Source: Pirellulales bacterium (GTDB lineage: Bacteria > Planctomycetota > Planctomycetia > Pirellulales > JAICIG01). Taken from it: a stretch of 64,000 nucleotides of DNA. The translations under genes were made by a program, and so were the position numbers. Under the pieces are notes generated by a model, which saw only the letters and a program-made list of their open reading frames with translations, ran no database searches and was not told where the DNA came from. Each line of letters opens with the position of its first letter. The stretch's first letter is position 1. The DNA lies in assembly GCA_035533075.1 (NCBI GenBank), contig DATLUO010000193.1, forward strand, positions 62,001-126,000, read 5' to 3'. Shown here one piece after another: positions 8,667-17,250 of the stretch.

Positions 8667-11600
8667 CTACGACACCGCTCGCTCCAGCGATTCGGGCAAA
8701 AGATGGGCGCCCACCACCAACCGCGGCGTGTAGCGCCCGCCGACCTGGTCGCGGTCCCAGACCTCGGACCACAAATCCCAGGGCACCGGCCAACTCGCAA
8801 AGACCAGCGCCTCGCGATCGAACGGGCCGGGCCGAATCACGGGCAACGCCGACGGGCCCTCGCGCAACGAACGTTCCTCGCGCAAGTCGAATGATTGCAA
8901 AGGCCTGCCCGTGCCGCTCCAGACGGTCAAGCCGCGCTCGGTGACTTCGAACGACTGCTGCGGATCGAGATTGGCGGCCACCTGCTCGTAGACCAGTTCC
9001 ACGCCGCAGATCTTGTAAAGTCCGGTCAGCGCGTCGGCCAGCGCCTGCCGGGGAGCGTCGGAAAGCCGCGCCGTCCAGCCAGGCTCGATGATCCGCGCCG
9101 TCAGCCAACCAGCCTGTTCGCTCAGCGCGAGACGCAACGAATCGTCGGCAATTTCCGGGCACTCGAGCTCGATGCGGACGCTGTTCACCGACAGCTCGAT
9201 CTGACCCAGCTTCGCGCGCAGCGGCTGAAAGCGGCGGCTCTCGGCCAACAGCTCGACAAATTCGCGGTCGATGAATCTGCGCACGGTGCGCTCGACCGAG
9301 CCGAGCGCCTCGCGATACTTGCGAGACTTCTTCCAGTTGCCCGTCCAAAGCGCTTTGCGGTCGGCGCGGCGCAGCCGAGCGTAAAGCTTGGGAACGGTGC
9401 CGGAGTGAAAGCCGGGGCGGAGCAGACGGACCAGCGTCTCGCCGTGATGGCCGACCGCCGACGGTTGCAGCTCCTTCGACCGGTTGGCCTTGTAGAGCCG
9501 CCAGTTCTCCTTCAGCTCCCAAACCAGGAAGCCGACGACTCCGGGCAAAGCAAAGATGGCGGTCCCAAAAATCGTTTTGGCCGCGCCGGGATTTACGAAC
9601 CGTTCCAGGGCGCCGATCACCGGCGACGAAAAGACCGGCGCCAGCGACAGCAGAATCTTGTGCGAGACGGTAACCACCGGAAAGTGCTTGACCGGATTGA
9701 TCTGCGGCTCGATCAACAGCGTAATGCAGAACCGCACCACGTAAGTCACGAAGAACCACATCACGCCCAGGACCGACTTGGTGACGACGGCCGCCCGCCG
9801 CTGCCCGCTGCGAAACCGCAGCCACTCGTCGACCGAATACAGAAAACGGTCGATGGTGTCGAGCACGCGACCGAAGAAGTCCATCACCATCTGCACCAGC
9901 GCGCCCAGCACGCGCAGGCGAAAACGGTCCCAGTTGTGAACCAACCAATCGGTGATCAGCTCCTCGGCGTTGCGTCCCACGCGCGAATTGAGCAGCAGGT
10001 TGACCACGAAGAAGATCAACGCGCCGTTTTTCACCGCGGCGTCGCCGTCGCGCGACAGCGAGCGGAACGCTGCCAGAATGAGCAGCGTGAAAACCAGCGG
10101 CTTAATCAGATAACGGCCCGCGAAGCGATAGACCGGGCTTTGCAGAATGCTGCGGATCAGCGGCACGGCGAGCAACCAATTCGGCAGATCGACCGCCAGC
10201 CATCGCGCGCAGCGGTAGACAAGTCGCCACGCCTGTCGGCAACCTCGGCGGAAGGCCTCGACGTAGATCAGGCCGAGCAAGACCGAGCCCACCGTCATCA
10301 CCGCCAGCGACATGACGCCCTTGGGCACCAGTTCCACTTTGTCGGCAACCTCCGCCGCGACCTCGGAGGCATGGTCGGCGGAGGCCCGGAAACCGCCGGC
10401 AATCAGCAGGACCAGGTGTTTGATGCCTTCCAGCAGCAGATACGCGCCTCCGTAGGGAATCGCCAAGTAGCGCACCAGCACGCGGCCCAGGGCCGTGCCG
10501 AAGGCCAGCGAGCTGAGCCGTTGCGGCAGCCGCAAATAGACCTCGCCGCGGTGATAAACGCCGTCCAGCGCCGCGGCCAGGCGGCGGTCGGCCTCGAGCA
10601 ATTGGTCGCCCGAAAAAAACTGCCGGCCGCTTTCCAGGTCGGGCAACTTCAGATTGTTGCGCGAGATGCCGTCGCGCAGATCGCTCATGGTCAAAAAGTC
10701 GCGCTCCACGACCTGGTCGAGCAATTCTTCGATCAGCTTCTTGCTGGCCACGCGTTCGGGCACATTCGCCGGCCGCAGCCCGACTTCTTCCAGCGACGAC
10801 GCGATCGCCGGCCGGAAGCGCTCGCGCAGCCGCCGCTCGGCATGCTCCACCGCCGACCGCAGCAACTGCGTCAACCGCCGCCGCTCGGCGTCGTCGACGC
10901 GCGCTTTGGCCGCGCGCCGCAGCGCCACGCGGAGGTGCTTCGACATCAGCACCTCGCGCTGGCCGGGCAAGTGCCGTTTGAGCGGCGCCTTGCCCCGCGC
11001 CATCGTCCATTCCACCAGGTTGACCGTGTAGACTTCGCGCTCGAAGTCGACGCACACTTTTTGCAGGTCGTAGAGCGTGCGCCCCTCGCGCGTCCAAAAG
11101 CCGTGGACCGACCGGCCCAACAGGGCCGTCATCGACTGCGACCAGCGCCACGTCTCTTTATCGCTCAGTTGCAGTGCCACGCGGATGCGATCGGTCAGCC
11201 GTTGCAGGTCTTCGCGGGCGGCGGCGCGGGCCCGGTTGGCCAGGCTGGGCCGCACATGGCGGGCGGCCCGCGTACGCAAGATGGCCGCCCGCACCGCGTT
11301 GCCCAGAGCAGCGGCGCGATCGGCCCGCCGGTTCAGGCGGCGATAGATCCCGTCCGACGGCCTGGCTTCCACGATGGCCAACTCGGCCTCTTCCGTTTCC
11401 TCGGCGAACTCGTGGTCGATCTCGTCGGCAATCTGCACCGGTGCCGGCGCGCCGGCGGGCCGCGTTCGCGACCAGAGATCGGCCGCATCGACGTCGATTT
11501 CGAGCACTTCGCTGACCCGGTCCAGGTCGTGCAAGCCCGGAAAATACCGCCGCACCAGCGACGCCGCGAAGTAACGCAGCTCCAGAAACACCGCCGCGAA

Positions 11601-12113
11601 CTCGATGTAGGTGCTCACATCGTCGACTGGCGGCAGCAACAGATCCTCTTGCCGCAGCACAACCCGGATCTCCTCGAACTCCGCCACGCCGATCCGCGAG
11701 ATGCGATTGCGCACGGCCGGCGCATCGAGCTGGCCGTCGGCGCGCTTGCGGTCGAGCTGCTGGTGTACGCGGGCATGAAACAGCAGCCGCCAATACTTCA
11801 CCAACGCTTCGCCCGTGGTCAGCGTGGAAAGATACTCGGCGTCGGGGCGGGCCAGCAGGATGACGCGGCCGCTGAGCGGCGCGTGCGACGGCAGCCCAAG
11901 CTCGTCGCGATCGACGATTTCCAGCAACCGCTCGGCCTCGATCAGGTACAGTTTGCGATGCGGCACTTTGAGTCCGATGCCGCCGATCTGGCGGTCTTGC
12001 TTGATCACGCGCCGCAAGATGCGCGGAGGGGCCAAGAGCGCGGCCGGTTCGATCTCGGCGATCGCCCGCTCCAATTCGGAGACCGACAACGGCAGATCAA
12101 GCTCGCCGGCCAT
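8667..12113 (-). CDS. Large multi-domain membrane protein (1148 aa)
   Basis: Begins on the base after the TGA of the livF-like gene, so translation is probably coupled. Residues 1-550 are soluble and Arg/Glu-rich with an acidic patch near 230-245 and long predicted helices. About seven hydrophobic segments lie between about 570 and 880 (for example YGGAYLLLEGIKHLVLLIAG, VMSLAVMTVGSVLLGLIYV, FFVTYVVRFCITLLI, FALPGVVGFLVWEL). A soluble C-terminal domain of about 260 residues follows. No catalytic motif is recognised. I recall long uncharacterised membrane proteins of this shape only from planctomycetes. The gene is real; its role is unknown. Confidence 0.82.
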   Translation of the reverse strand: MAGELDLPLSVSELERAIAEIEPAALLAPPRILRRVIKQDRQIGGIGLKVPHRKLYLIEAERLLEIVDRDELGLPSHAPLSGRVILLARPDAEYLSTLTTGEALVKYWRLLFHARVHQQLDRKRADGQLDAPAVRNRISRIGVAEFEEIRVVLRQEDLLLPPVDDVSTYIEFAAVFLELRYFAASLVRRYFPGLHDLDRVSEVLEIDVDAADLWSRTRPAGAPAPVQIADEIDHEFAEETEEAELAIVEARPSDGIYRRLNRRADRAAALGNAVRAAILRTRAARHVRPSLANRARAAAREDLQRLTDRIRVALQLSDKETWRWSQSMTALLGRSVHGFWTREGRTLYDLQKVCVDFEREVYTVNLVEWTMARGKAPLKRHLPGQREVLMSKHLRVALRRAAKARVDDAERRRLTQLLRSAVEHAERRLRERFRPAIASSLEEVGLRPANVPERVASKKLIEELLDQVVERDFLTMSDLRDGISRNNLKLPDLESGRQFFSGDQLLEADRRLAAALDGVYHRGEVYLRLPQRLSSLAFGTALGRVLVRYLAIPYGGAYLLLEGIKHLVLLIAGGFRASADHASEVAAEVADKVELVPKGVMSLAVMTVGSVLLGLIYVEAFRRGCRQAWRLVYRCARWLAVDLPNWLLAVPLIRSILQSPVYRFAGRYLIKPLVFTLLILAAFRSLSRDGDAAVKNGALIFFVVNLLLNSRVGRNAEELITDWLVHNWDRFRLRVLGALVQMVMDFFGRVLDTIDRFLYSVDEWLRFRSGQRRAAVVTKSVLGVMWFFVTYVVRFCITLLIEPQINPVKHFPVVTVSHKILLSLAPVFSSPVIGALERFVNPGAAKTIFGTAIFALPGVVGFLVWELKENWRLYKANRSKELQPSAVGHHGETLVRLLRPGFHSGTVPKLYARLRRADRKALWTGNWKKSRKYREALGSVERTVRRFIDREFVELLAESRRFQPLRAKLGQIELSVNSVRIELECPEIADDSLRLALSEQAGWLTARIIEPGWTARLSDAPRQALADALTGLYKICGVELVYEQVAANLDPQQSFEVTERGLTVWSGTGRPLQSFDLREERSLREGPSALPVIRPGPFDREALVFASWPVPWDLWSEVWDRDQVGGRYTPRLVVGAHLLPESLERAVS

Positions 12114-12827
12114 TCACGCTCCCAGGTAAGCTTGCTGCACGCGCGGATCCGACGCCAATTGGGCCGCCGGTCCGGCCAGCGTGACCGTTCCCTGCTCCAA
12201 AACGTAGGCCCGCTCGGCCAGGGCCAGCGCCTGGCGGGCGTTCTGCTCGACCAGCAACATGGACATGCCCGTCCGGTGCCAACTGGCCAGCGCCTCGAAC
12301 ACTTTGGCCACGACCAGCGGTGCCAGGCCCAACGACGGCTCGTCGAGCAGCAGCAGCCGCGGCCGCGACATCCAGGCCCGCGCCAAGGCCAGCATCTGTT
12401 GCTCGCCGCCCGACAGCGTGCCACCCGCCTGCTGCCGGCGTTCGGCCAGAATCGGAAACAGCTCGTAGACCGACTTCACATCGCGCTCGATCGCCGCGCG
12501 GTCGCGGCGGGTGTAGGCTCCCAACTGCAAGTTCTCGGCCACGGTCAGCCGCGAAAAGATGCGCCGCCCTTCCGGCGCGTGGCTCAGACCCAGGCGCACG
12601 ACTTCGTGGGGCGGCAAGCCCCGCGTCGACCGGCCGCGGAAACGGATTTCACCGCGGTCGGCCGGCAAACAGCCGGAGATGCACAAGAGCATCGTCGTTT
12701 TGCCCGCTCCGTTTGCGCCGATCATCGCCACCATCTCGCCTTCGCCGACTTCGAGCGACACGTTCTTGAGCACCTCGGCCTGTCCGTAGCCCGCCCACAC
12801 CCGCTCCAACTCAAGCAACGCGGCCAT
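12114..12827 (-). CDS. livF: LivF-type ABC transporter ATP-binding protein
   Basis: Full-length (237 aa) ABC ATPase of the branched-chain amino acid family: Walker A GANGAGKTT (37-45), LSHAPEGRRIFSRLTVAENL typical of LivF, signature LSGGEQQ (about 138), Walker B RLLLLDEPSLGLAP, and an H-loop-region change in SMLLVEQNARQAL, where LivF/LivG proteins read VEQN. It would energise import through LivH/LivM-like permeases. None is encoded here: the gene directly downstream, joined without a gap, is the 1148-aa membrane protein. UrtE (urea uptake) is a close relative and cannot be excluded. Confidence 0.88.
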   Translation of the reverse strand: MAALLELERVWAGYGQAEVLKNVSLEVGEGEMVAMIGANGAGKTTMLLCISGCLPADRGEIRFRGRSTRGLPPHEVVRLGLSHAPEGRRIFSRLTVAENLQLGAYTRRDRAAIERDVKSVYELFPILAERRQQAGGTLSGGEQQMLALARAWMSRPRLLLLDEPSLGLAPLVVAKVFEALASWHRTGMSMLLVEQNARQALALAERAYVLEQGTVTLAGPAAQLASDPRVQQAYLGA

Positions 12828-12863
12828 CGAAGCATTGTACGGTGGCGCACACGGAAGGGAACA

Positions 12864-12992
12864 GCGTTCCGCTTGCGGAGCTACGTAGCCCGCTTGCTCC
12901 GCAAGCGGAACGGCCTGGACCGGACGAGGATCTTCCCTTCGTCAATCGTCATGGTCGGCCGCGCCCTTCTGCTTGCGGAGCAAGCGGGCTAC
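12864..12992. repeat. Cluster of GCTTGCGGAGCAAGC-type hairpin repeats
   Basis: 12864-12911 and 12969-12992 each carry the palindromic core CGCTTGCGGAGCAAGCG or its inverse, next to GTAGCCC. Further copies are at 50126-50150 and 52521-52548. They fill the gap between the livF-like gene and the inositol oxygenase gene, which otherwise holds nothing recognisable. Confidence 0.8.
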
Positions 12993-12998
12993 TGGCGG

Positions 12999-13940
12999 CT
13001 ACCAAACCAGCGTCGGCGGGAAAAACTCCGCCACCAGATCTTCATAGTAGGGCCGCAGCGCCGCCACGTCCGGCCGCTCGGCGCTCTTCGTATAAAGATC
13101 GTAAGGACTGAACGCCTTCACCCAGGGAAAATACTGGCGGTCGGCGTCGTTCATCAGGTGGGCGTAGGCGCCCTCGCGATGACCCGGATAAAACGAATGA
13201 TAGCGGATCATGTACAACGCCTCGCGCGGCAGATAATCGCGCACCACGTGGTAGAGATACTCATCGTGCCCCCACGTCATGAGCACGTTGTCGAGCCCGC
13301 AGCCGGCGGCGTAAATGCCGCAGCGCGTTTGATAGTCGGGCACGCCGGCATCGGCGTTCTCAGCCAGAAACTCCTGAAACACGATCGCGTCGGACCAGGC
13401 GCAGCCGACGGGAAAGGTGTCGCCGACAACCGCCCATTGCGGTTCGCCGAACAGGCACAGGATTTTGCCCAGGTCGTGGATCAGCCCGGTGAGGATGAAC
13501 CAACGCGGCCGGCCGTCGTCGCGTATGGCTTCGGCCGTTTGCAAACAGTGTTCGATCTGGGCCAACGACGTGTCGGGATCGCTGTCGTCGACGAGGGTAT
13601 TGAGAAACTCCAGCGCTTCCCAGATGCCCATTTGCCGTCGCGGCCCGCGGTCTGTGGCTGCCGTTTCGCCGCCGGCCGGCGAACAGCCGGGCAAGCCCGA
13701 AAGGTATTCGTCTCGCTTGGCCCGCACAAAATCGACCGTTTGATGGCGATGGTGCAGGCGGTAGAACTCTTTGACCTGCGGCCGCGTTTCGGCGCGGTAA
13801 TCGCGAAACGCTCGCGGCATGCTGCTCTTGTCTGCTTCGAGCACTTCGGCCGGTGACGGATATCGCCGTCGCAGGTCGTCTTCCCATTCGTCAAGACCGC
13901 CCAGCGGACCGGTGACGTTGTGCCGCTCAAGATCGGCCAT
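12999..13940 (-). CDS. myo-Inositol oxygenase (MIOX family)
   Basis: MIOX is a mixed-valent di-iron oxygenase that cleaves myo-inositol to D-glucuronate. Family blocks are present in order: [14 protein letters not shown] (about 60-73), the HD-domain iron ligands in [39 protein letters not shown], and [12 protein letters not shown] near the C-terminus. The 313-residue length is close to animal and plant enzymes. The ATG has AGGAG 6 nt upstream and lies two bases after the stop of the PLC-like gene, so the two form an operon. MIOX is mainly eukaryotic, so bacterial occurrence suggests ancient transfer (inference). Confidence 0.93.
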   Translation of the reverse strand: MADLERHNVTGPLGGLDEWEDDLRRRYPSPAEVLEADKSSMPRAFRDYRAETRPQVKEFYRLHHRHQTVDFVRAKRDEYLSGLPGCSPAGGETAATDRGPRRQMGIWEALEFLNTLVDDSDPDTSLAQIEHCLQTAEAIRDDGRPRWFILTGLIHDLGKILCLFGEPQWAVVGDTFPVGCAWSDAIVFQEFLAENADAGVPDYQTRCGIYAAGCGLDNVLMTWGHDEYLYHVVRDYLPREALYMIRYHSFYPGHREGAYAHLMNDADRQYFPWVKAFSPYDLYTKSAERPDVAALRPYYEDLVAEFFPPTLVW

Positions 13941-13942
13941 GG

Positions 13943-14779
13943 TTACTCCTTCGCCTCGGTTTGGTCATTGAGCTTCGAGTCGCGCAGAAATCGCTCCAGC
14001 CCCGCCAGATCGTCGGTATTGATCAGGTCAATCTTCGCGGCGATCAACTCCCGCCACAGGGCCGGGTTGTCGGGCGTGGCCCAGAACCGCACGCGGCGGC
14101 CGCGGTCATGTGCGCGATGCACGATATCAAGTAGCTTGGCTCGCTCCGCTGCCGGCATCGGCCCTTCACCGCGCCAGCGAAAGTGCAGCGTCCAATTGTC
14201 GCTGATCAAGGGTAACAAATTGCTGGGGGCAGAGGAATCGAGATCGCTCAGCCGGCCGTCGATGCCGACATGCCGCGGCTCATCGGCGGCGATGGTCTCA
14301 CGGGCACGATCGCCCGACACGATGACGGTCACCGCCTTCGTTTCCAACCGGCCGTCGCGGACCACGGAAATCATGTCGTCGTATTCGGCCAGCAACTTGG
14401 CCAGCGCCTGATAGCTCGCCTTGCCATCGGCTTTGACATCGACGAGCAAAGTCAACGTGGGACCGCCGGGCCAGACGCGGCCTCGGCCCTGGCGGACTTT
14501 TTGGCGCAGCGGATCGAGGTAAAGCCGCCGCAACGTTCGTTCCGGGTCCAACTCCGGCCGAGTATGCGCGACGAGCAACTCCCCGTCGATCAGATAAACG
14601 TCGGCCTCGACGCTCGTAAAGCCATGATCGATCGCATCGAGCAAGGGCCGCTCGTGGAGGTAATCGTTATGGGCGTGCGCGTTCAAAAGTGGCGGCCCGG
14701 CGGCGCAGACGTGTGCCGCCACAGCGAGCATGAAGCCGCACAACGCACAAATCGACCGGGGACGGCCTTGGGACATCAT
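13943..14779 (-). CDS. Secreted PLC-like phosphodiesterase family protein
   Basis: Signal peptide at about 1-27 (cleavage after VCAAG). The mature protein is a PLC-like TIM barrel of the AIM6/glycerophosphodiesterase type: [18 protein letters not shown] supplies the first catalytic histidine, [19 protein letters not shown] the acidic metal ligands and second histidine, LTLLVDVK and HFRWRGEG later strands, and [17 protein letters not shown] closes the barrel. At 278 aa it is a complete domain. It is first in a two-gene operon with the inositol oxygenase, which suggests, but does not prove, an inositol-containing phosphodiester substrate. Confidence 0.85.
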   Translation of the reverse strand: MMSQGRPRSICALCGFMLAVAAHVCAAGPPLLNAHAHNDYLHERPLLDAIDHGFTSVEADVYLIDGELLVAHTRPELDPERTLRRLYLDPLRQKVRQGRGRVWPGGPTLTLLVDVKADGKASYQALAKLLAEYDDMISVVRDGRLETKAVTVIVSGDRARETIAADEPRHVGIDGRLSDLDSSAPSNLLPLISDNWTLHFRWRGEGPMPAAERAKLLDIVHRAHDRGRRVRFWATPDNPALWRELIAAKIDLINTDDLAGLERFLRDSKLNDQTEAKE

Positions 14780-14882
14780 TCTCGTTGACCGCTTGAAAAC
14801 AGGCTACTTCAGTGAAGCCGCTGAAAAACGGGCTTCCGGACGCCCTCGGCCGGCAACCACACCAGCCGATGGGCCGTTGCGG

Positions 14883-15113
14883 TTATTCTATGGGAAATCC
14901 GCCCTTTGCCCAGCAGCCGCGGGACGCCGCCAGCAGGAACGCGTCCACCAAGGGATGTGGTGCTTCGGGGGCCGATCGCGCCTGTGGCACATAGAGTGTG
15001 CCGACAAAGAACGGATGCCCTGGCAGCTCGACGGCGCGGACCTCGCCCTCCGCATCCGAGGCGACCAGGCGCAAATCCCGCGAGCCGAGCATGGCAACGC
15101 GCTCCGGCCAGGC
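14883..15113 (-). pseudogene. C-terminal remnant of a CTP-synthase-like glutamine amidotransferase
   Basis: The frame reads RDLRLVASDAEGEVRAVEL, then HPFFVGTLYVPQ and PHPLVDAFLLAA. This is the C-terminal end of proteins related to the CTP synthase amidotransferase domain, usually well over 200 residues. Everything upstream, including the catalytic Cys region, is missing, and the frame runs into the dispersed repeat that starts at 15114. I read it as a truncated gene cut at the repeat boundary, not a functional small protein. Confidence 0.7.
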
Positions 15114-15177
15114 ACCCCGCTTTGCCCGTGAGGACACTATAGCCGCGCGCTTGGTTCGCTGCTTTTTTGGAGCCGGA
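15114..15177 (+). repeat. Direct repeat copy A (~62 bp) flanking the zeta/HTH segment
   Basis: Contains GCTTTGCCCGTGAGGACAC, ATAGCCGCGCGCTTGGTTCG and a following TGCTTTT-GGAG block. It is nearly identical to 17251-17315 in the same orientation. It lies between the amidotransferase remnant and the 3' end of the HTH regulator gene. Confidence 0.88.
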
Positions 15178-15182
15178 CGAGA

Positions 15183-15521
15183 TTATTTCCCGGCATGGGA
15201 GGTCGGGGGCCGCTCGTCGCGCTGGGCCAGATCGATGATTTGCTGCATCGTCGCGAGATATTGGCGCAAGGCGCGGCGTCCGGCGGCGGTGATGCGGTAG
15301 GTGCTTTTCGGACGCCGGCCGACAAACTGCCGTTGGCAAGCCACGTAACCCGCGTCTTCGAGCTTGCGCAGGTGAACGCCCATCGCGCCGTCGGCCACTT
15401 CGAAGCGCTTGACGAGCGTGGTGAAGTCGAGCGGGCCCTCGACGTAGAGCGCGGTGATCACGCCCAGCCGCACCGGCCCGTGAACCAGCGTGTCGAGGCC
15501 GTTGAAGTCAACCGCCGACAT
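15183..15521 (-). CDS. Winged-helix transcriptional regulator (HTH_34-like)
   Basis: 112 residues, one winged-helix domain: LDTLVHGPVRLGVITALY (helix 1), DFTTLVKRFEVADGAMGVHL (recognition helix region), LRKLEDAGYVACQRQFVG and a wing RRPKSTYRITAAGRRALRQY. This is the pattern of short ArsR/MarR-like regulators that usually accompany a membrane protein gene. It overlaps the membrane protein gene upstream by 14 bp, so the two are translationally coupled. It probably represses its own operon; a 17-bp palindrome at 16192-16208 is a candidate site. Confidence 0.85.
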   Translation of the reverse strand: MSAVDFNGLDTLVHGPVRLGVITALYVEGPLDFTTLVKRFEVADGAMGVHLRKLEDAGYVACQRQFVGRRPKSTYRITAAGRRALRQYLATMQQIIDLAQRDERPPTSHAGK

Positions 15522-16149
15522 GCTCGCCCCCTTCCGCCGACTGCAATCGCCGCACGTGCCGATGCATGACGAACGCCGCTAAGCCGAGCCCCACGAGGCC
15601 CAGCAGCCCAATCAGGCTGTGGTAGTACGGTGCCTGAACGATGGGAATGGCCAGCCCAAACGCAATCGCCGGAAGGGCGCCAACGATCAAATAACTTCGT
15701 GGATACCGTGCTGGCGGTTGGGCGACGCCCACGACGAGCAACGCGATGCCCATTAGCGCCATCGCGCTGCCGACGAGCTGCATTTTCGTCATTCCGACAT
15801 ACTTGCCCCACCTTCCATATACCCCGGCGGCAGGAATAAGGCACGCCAGGGCAACGAGCGTCGAGCGGTACTCACGGCGGCGCGGTTCCTCGCGCGGCGA
15901 CAAGCGGCGCGATTTCAAGGCGATGTAAATCATGTAGACGCCGAGCGTCGCAGCCAGCGGCGCCGCGGCCCAGGCCGAAGTGACTTCCCAGGGAGCGTTT
16001 GGCCAGCTCAACGCGGCGTGCAAGCCTCCCGCCGCCGAGATCGCCGCGCAGAACCACACGTCGGTCCCGCTCCAGAGTAAACCAATTCCCAACGCGTTCC
16101 GCATGGTCGACAGGTCCGACCGCACCCGTTCCAAATCGCTGCTGCTCAT
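15508..16149 (-). CDS. Membrane protein co-encoded with HTH regulator
   Basis: Starts at the ATG at 16149 (CGAGGAAACC about 6 nt upstream), not at the longer frame, whose first 31 residues lack a Shine-Dalgarno. The soluble start MSSSDLERVRSDLSTMRNAL is followed by about six TM segments, and the end is RRLQSAEGGEHVGG. Its stop lies within the regulator gene. Such membrane protein/HTH pairs are common in planctomycetes and acidobacteria. Role unknown; membrane stress sensing or permease regulation are guesses. Confidence 0.78.
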   Translation of the reverse strand: MSSSDLERVRSDLSTMRNALGIGLLWSGTDVWFCAAISAAGGLHAALSWPNAPWEVTSAWAAAPLAATLGVYMIYIALKSRRLSPREEPRRREYRSTLVALACLIPAAGVYGRWGKYVGMTKMQLVGSAMALMGIALLVVGVAQPPARYPRSYLIVGALPAIAFGLAIPIVQAPYYHSLIGLLGLVGLGLAAFVMHRHVRRLQSAEGGEHVGG

Positions 16150-16191
16150 GACAAGGTTTCCTCGGAGTGTGAATGCTCTAACACTGCAACA

Positions 16192-16208
16192 ACTCCAAAG
16201 TTTAGAGT
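16192..16208. promoter_or_regulatory. 17-bp palindrome upstream of the HTH/membrane operon
   Basis: ACTCCAAAGTTTAGAGT reads as half-sites ACTCnAAA and TTTnGAGT around a central G. It lies 43 to 59 bp upstream of the membrane protein ATG, a normal place for an operator, and is AT-richer than its surroundings. That the HTH protein encoded in the operon binds it is inference. Confidence 0.45.
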
Positions 16209-16223
16209 ATGTGGCCCACCGTG

Positions 16224-16361
16224 TCAAGAGTCGAGGCGGCACCTGCCCGGATCACCGTCGCGGAATTTGAGCCATGCATCGTAGATTTCTTTCTCTTTGG
16301 CGCTGTAGAACAATCGTTCGACGCCGGCGGCAAGAGAGGCGAGGGGCCAGGCAGGCGGCAT
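16224..16361 (-). CDS. Small ORF (45 aa) downstream of zeta cassette
   Basis: Too short for most ORF callers. From ATG 16361 it reads MPPAWPLASLAAGVERLFYS, then AKEKEIYDAWLKFRDGD and RCRLDS. The second half has the amphipathic, charged look of a real protein. GAAGG precedes the ATG by 4 nt. It follows the 65-aa gene by 34 nt on the same strand. Function unknown; it may be a third member of the toxin cassette or the tail of a decayed gene. Confidence 0.4.
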   Translation of the reverse strand: MPPAWPLASLAAGVERLFYSAKEKEIYDAWLKFRDGDPGRCRLDS

Positions 16362-16395
16362 TTGCCTTCAGTGGCGCAACGGACGAGGGCGGGAA

Positions 16396-16593
16396 CTACG
16401 AGGCCGGCGAATCCGTGACGGGAATGTCTTTCGCTGGAATCCAAACAATGCGGCCATCTTGCCAGGTAACGACCGGCAGTCCGGCGCGTTTGTGAGCGAG
16501 CAAGGCGTTGCGAACGGCTTCTTGCATCGCCGCTTCGATGGCCAGAACCTCGGCCCGTAGCTGGGCGAGTTGCTCGTTTTGCGCGGTACTCAT
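16396..16593 (-). CDS. Small putative antitoxin-like protein (65 aa)
   Basis: ATG overlaps the zeta-like gene stop by 4 nt (ATGA), so it is translated from the same message. The N-terminal two thirds is one helix (QLAQLRAEVLAIEAAMQEAV and on), and the C-terminus is a short strand pair, LPVVTWQDGRIVWIPAKDIP. The helical N-terminus and the gene order fit a partner of the kinase, but classical epsilon antitoxins precede zeta and are longer. Calling it an antitoxin is inference. Confidence 0.65.
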   Translation of the reverse strand: MSTAQNEQLAQLRAEVLAIEAAMQEAVRNALLAHKRAGLPVVTWQDGRIVWIPAKDIPVTDSPAS

Positions 16594-17207
16594 GGCTGCG
16601 TCTTCATGTTCAGAATCCCGTTCCAGATTTCGTCGAGGTAAACCTCCGCGGGTTGGCCGGCAATCCCGGCGGCGATCACGCGAGATTGCCCGACACTCGT
16701 ATTATCAATCATTTTCCAGGAATCCGCCAGCGGCAAATACAGTTCCCGTAAATTCCTGAGTCCGGCGGCGTAGCGACGGCGCACGGTGGCTTCAGGAACA
16801 TTGTGACCGCCAAGGCGGACGCGATCGGCGACACGGGCGACTGCCAGGTCGGCGCTGGGCAGCCACAAAAAGAGGAGATGGGTCGTGTAGCCGGTTTCCC
16901 GCAACTGTCGAAGCCAAACCGCGTACGAACGGCTCGCCAGGGTCGTTTCATAGCCGAAGTCGGCACGCGCCGCCGCCAATTCATTGAGCCGGCCAAGCAT
17001 TATCCGGCCCGCTTGAAAGGCGACTCGGTCTTGTGCGAAGGCTGACAAGCCCTGGGCAATCGTGTCGGCATTAACGAATTCGTCGATATGGAGGGCGCCC
17101 AGCAACAACTGAGCCGCAGAGGTGGACTTGCCGGCGCCGTTTGGGCCGGCGAGCACAACAACTTTTGGCGACTGGCTTGCCACAGGCATCTCGGCGGTTG
17201 GTGGCAC
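16590..17207 (-). CDS. Zeta-toxin-like P-loop kinase
   Basis: 205 residues with Walker A GPNGAGKSTSA (about 19-29), ALHIDEFVNADTIAQGL after it as in zeta toxins and UDP-GlcNAc kinases, ADFGYETTLASRSY, and a lid-like stretch VRLGGHNVPEATVRRRYAAG. Zeta toxins phosphorylate UDP-N-acetylglucosamine and block wall synthesis; related housekeeping kinases exist, so toxicity is not certain. An alternative start is Met7. The gene heads a tight cassette with two small genes and is bracketed, together with the HTH pair, by direct repeats. Confidence 0.82.
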   Translation of the reverse strand: MPPTAEMPVASQSPKVVVLAGPNGAGKSTSAAQLLLGALHIDEFVNADTIAQGLSAFAQDRVAFQAGRIMLGRLNELAAARADFGYETTLASRSYAVWLRQLRETGYTTHLLFLWLPSADLAVARVADRVRLGGHNVPEATVRRRYAAGLRNLRELYLPLADSWKMIDNTSVGQSRVIAAGIAGQPAEVYLDEIWNGILNMKTQP

Positions 17208-17250
17208 ATTAATGCTTCGGGTTACGGCCGCTCAAGCCAAGCCGGTCAGA

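Noticed and set aside
8895-13856. A 1653-codon open frame on the + strand
   Set aside because: It runs antisense through the large membrane protein, livF and the inositol oxygenase, all with clear motifs. Its translation is Arg/Gln/His/Pro-rich with no domain. It is a GC-driven shadow frame.
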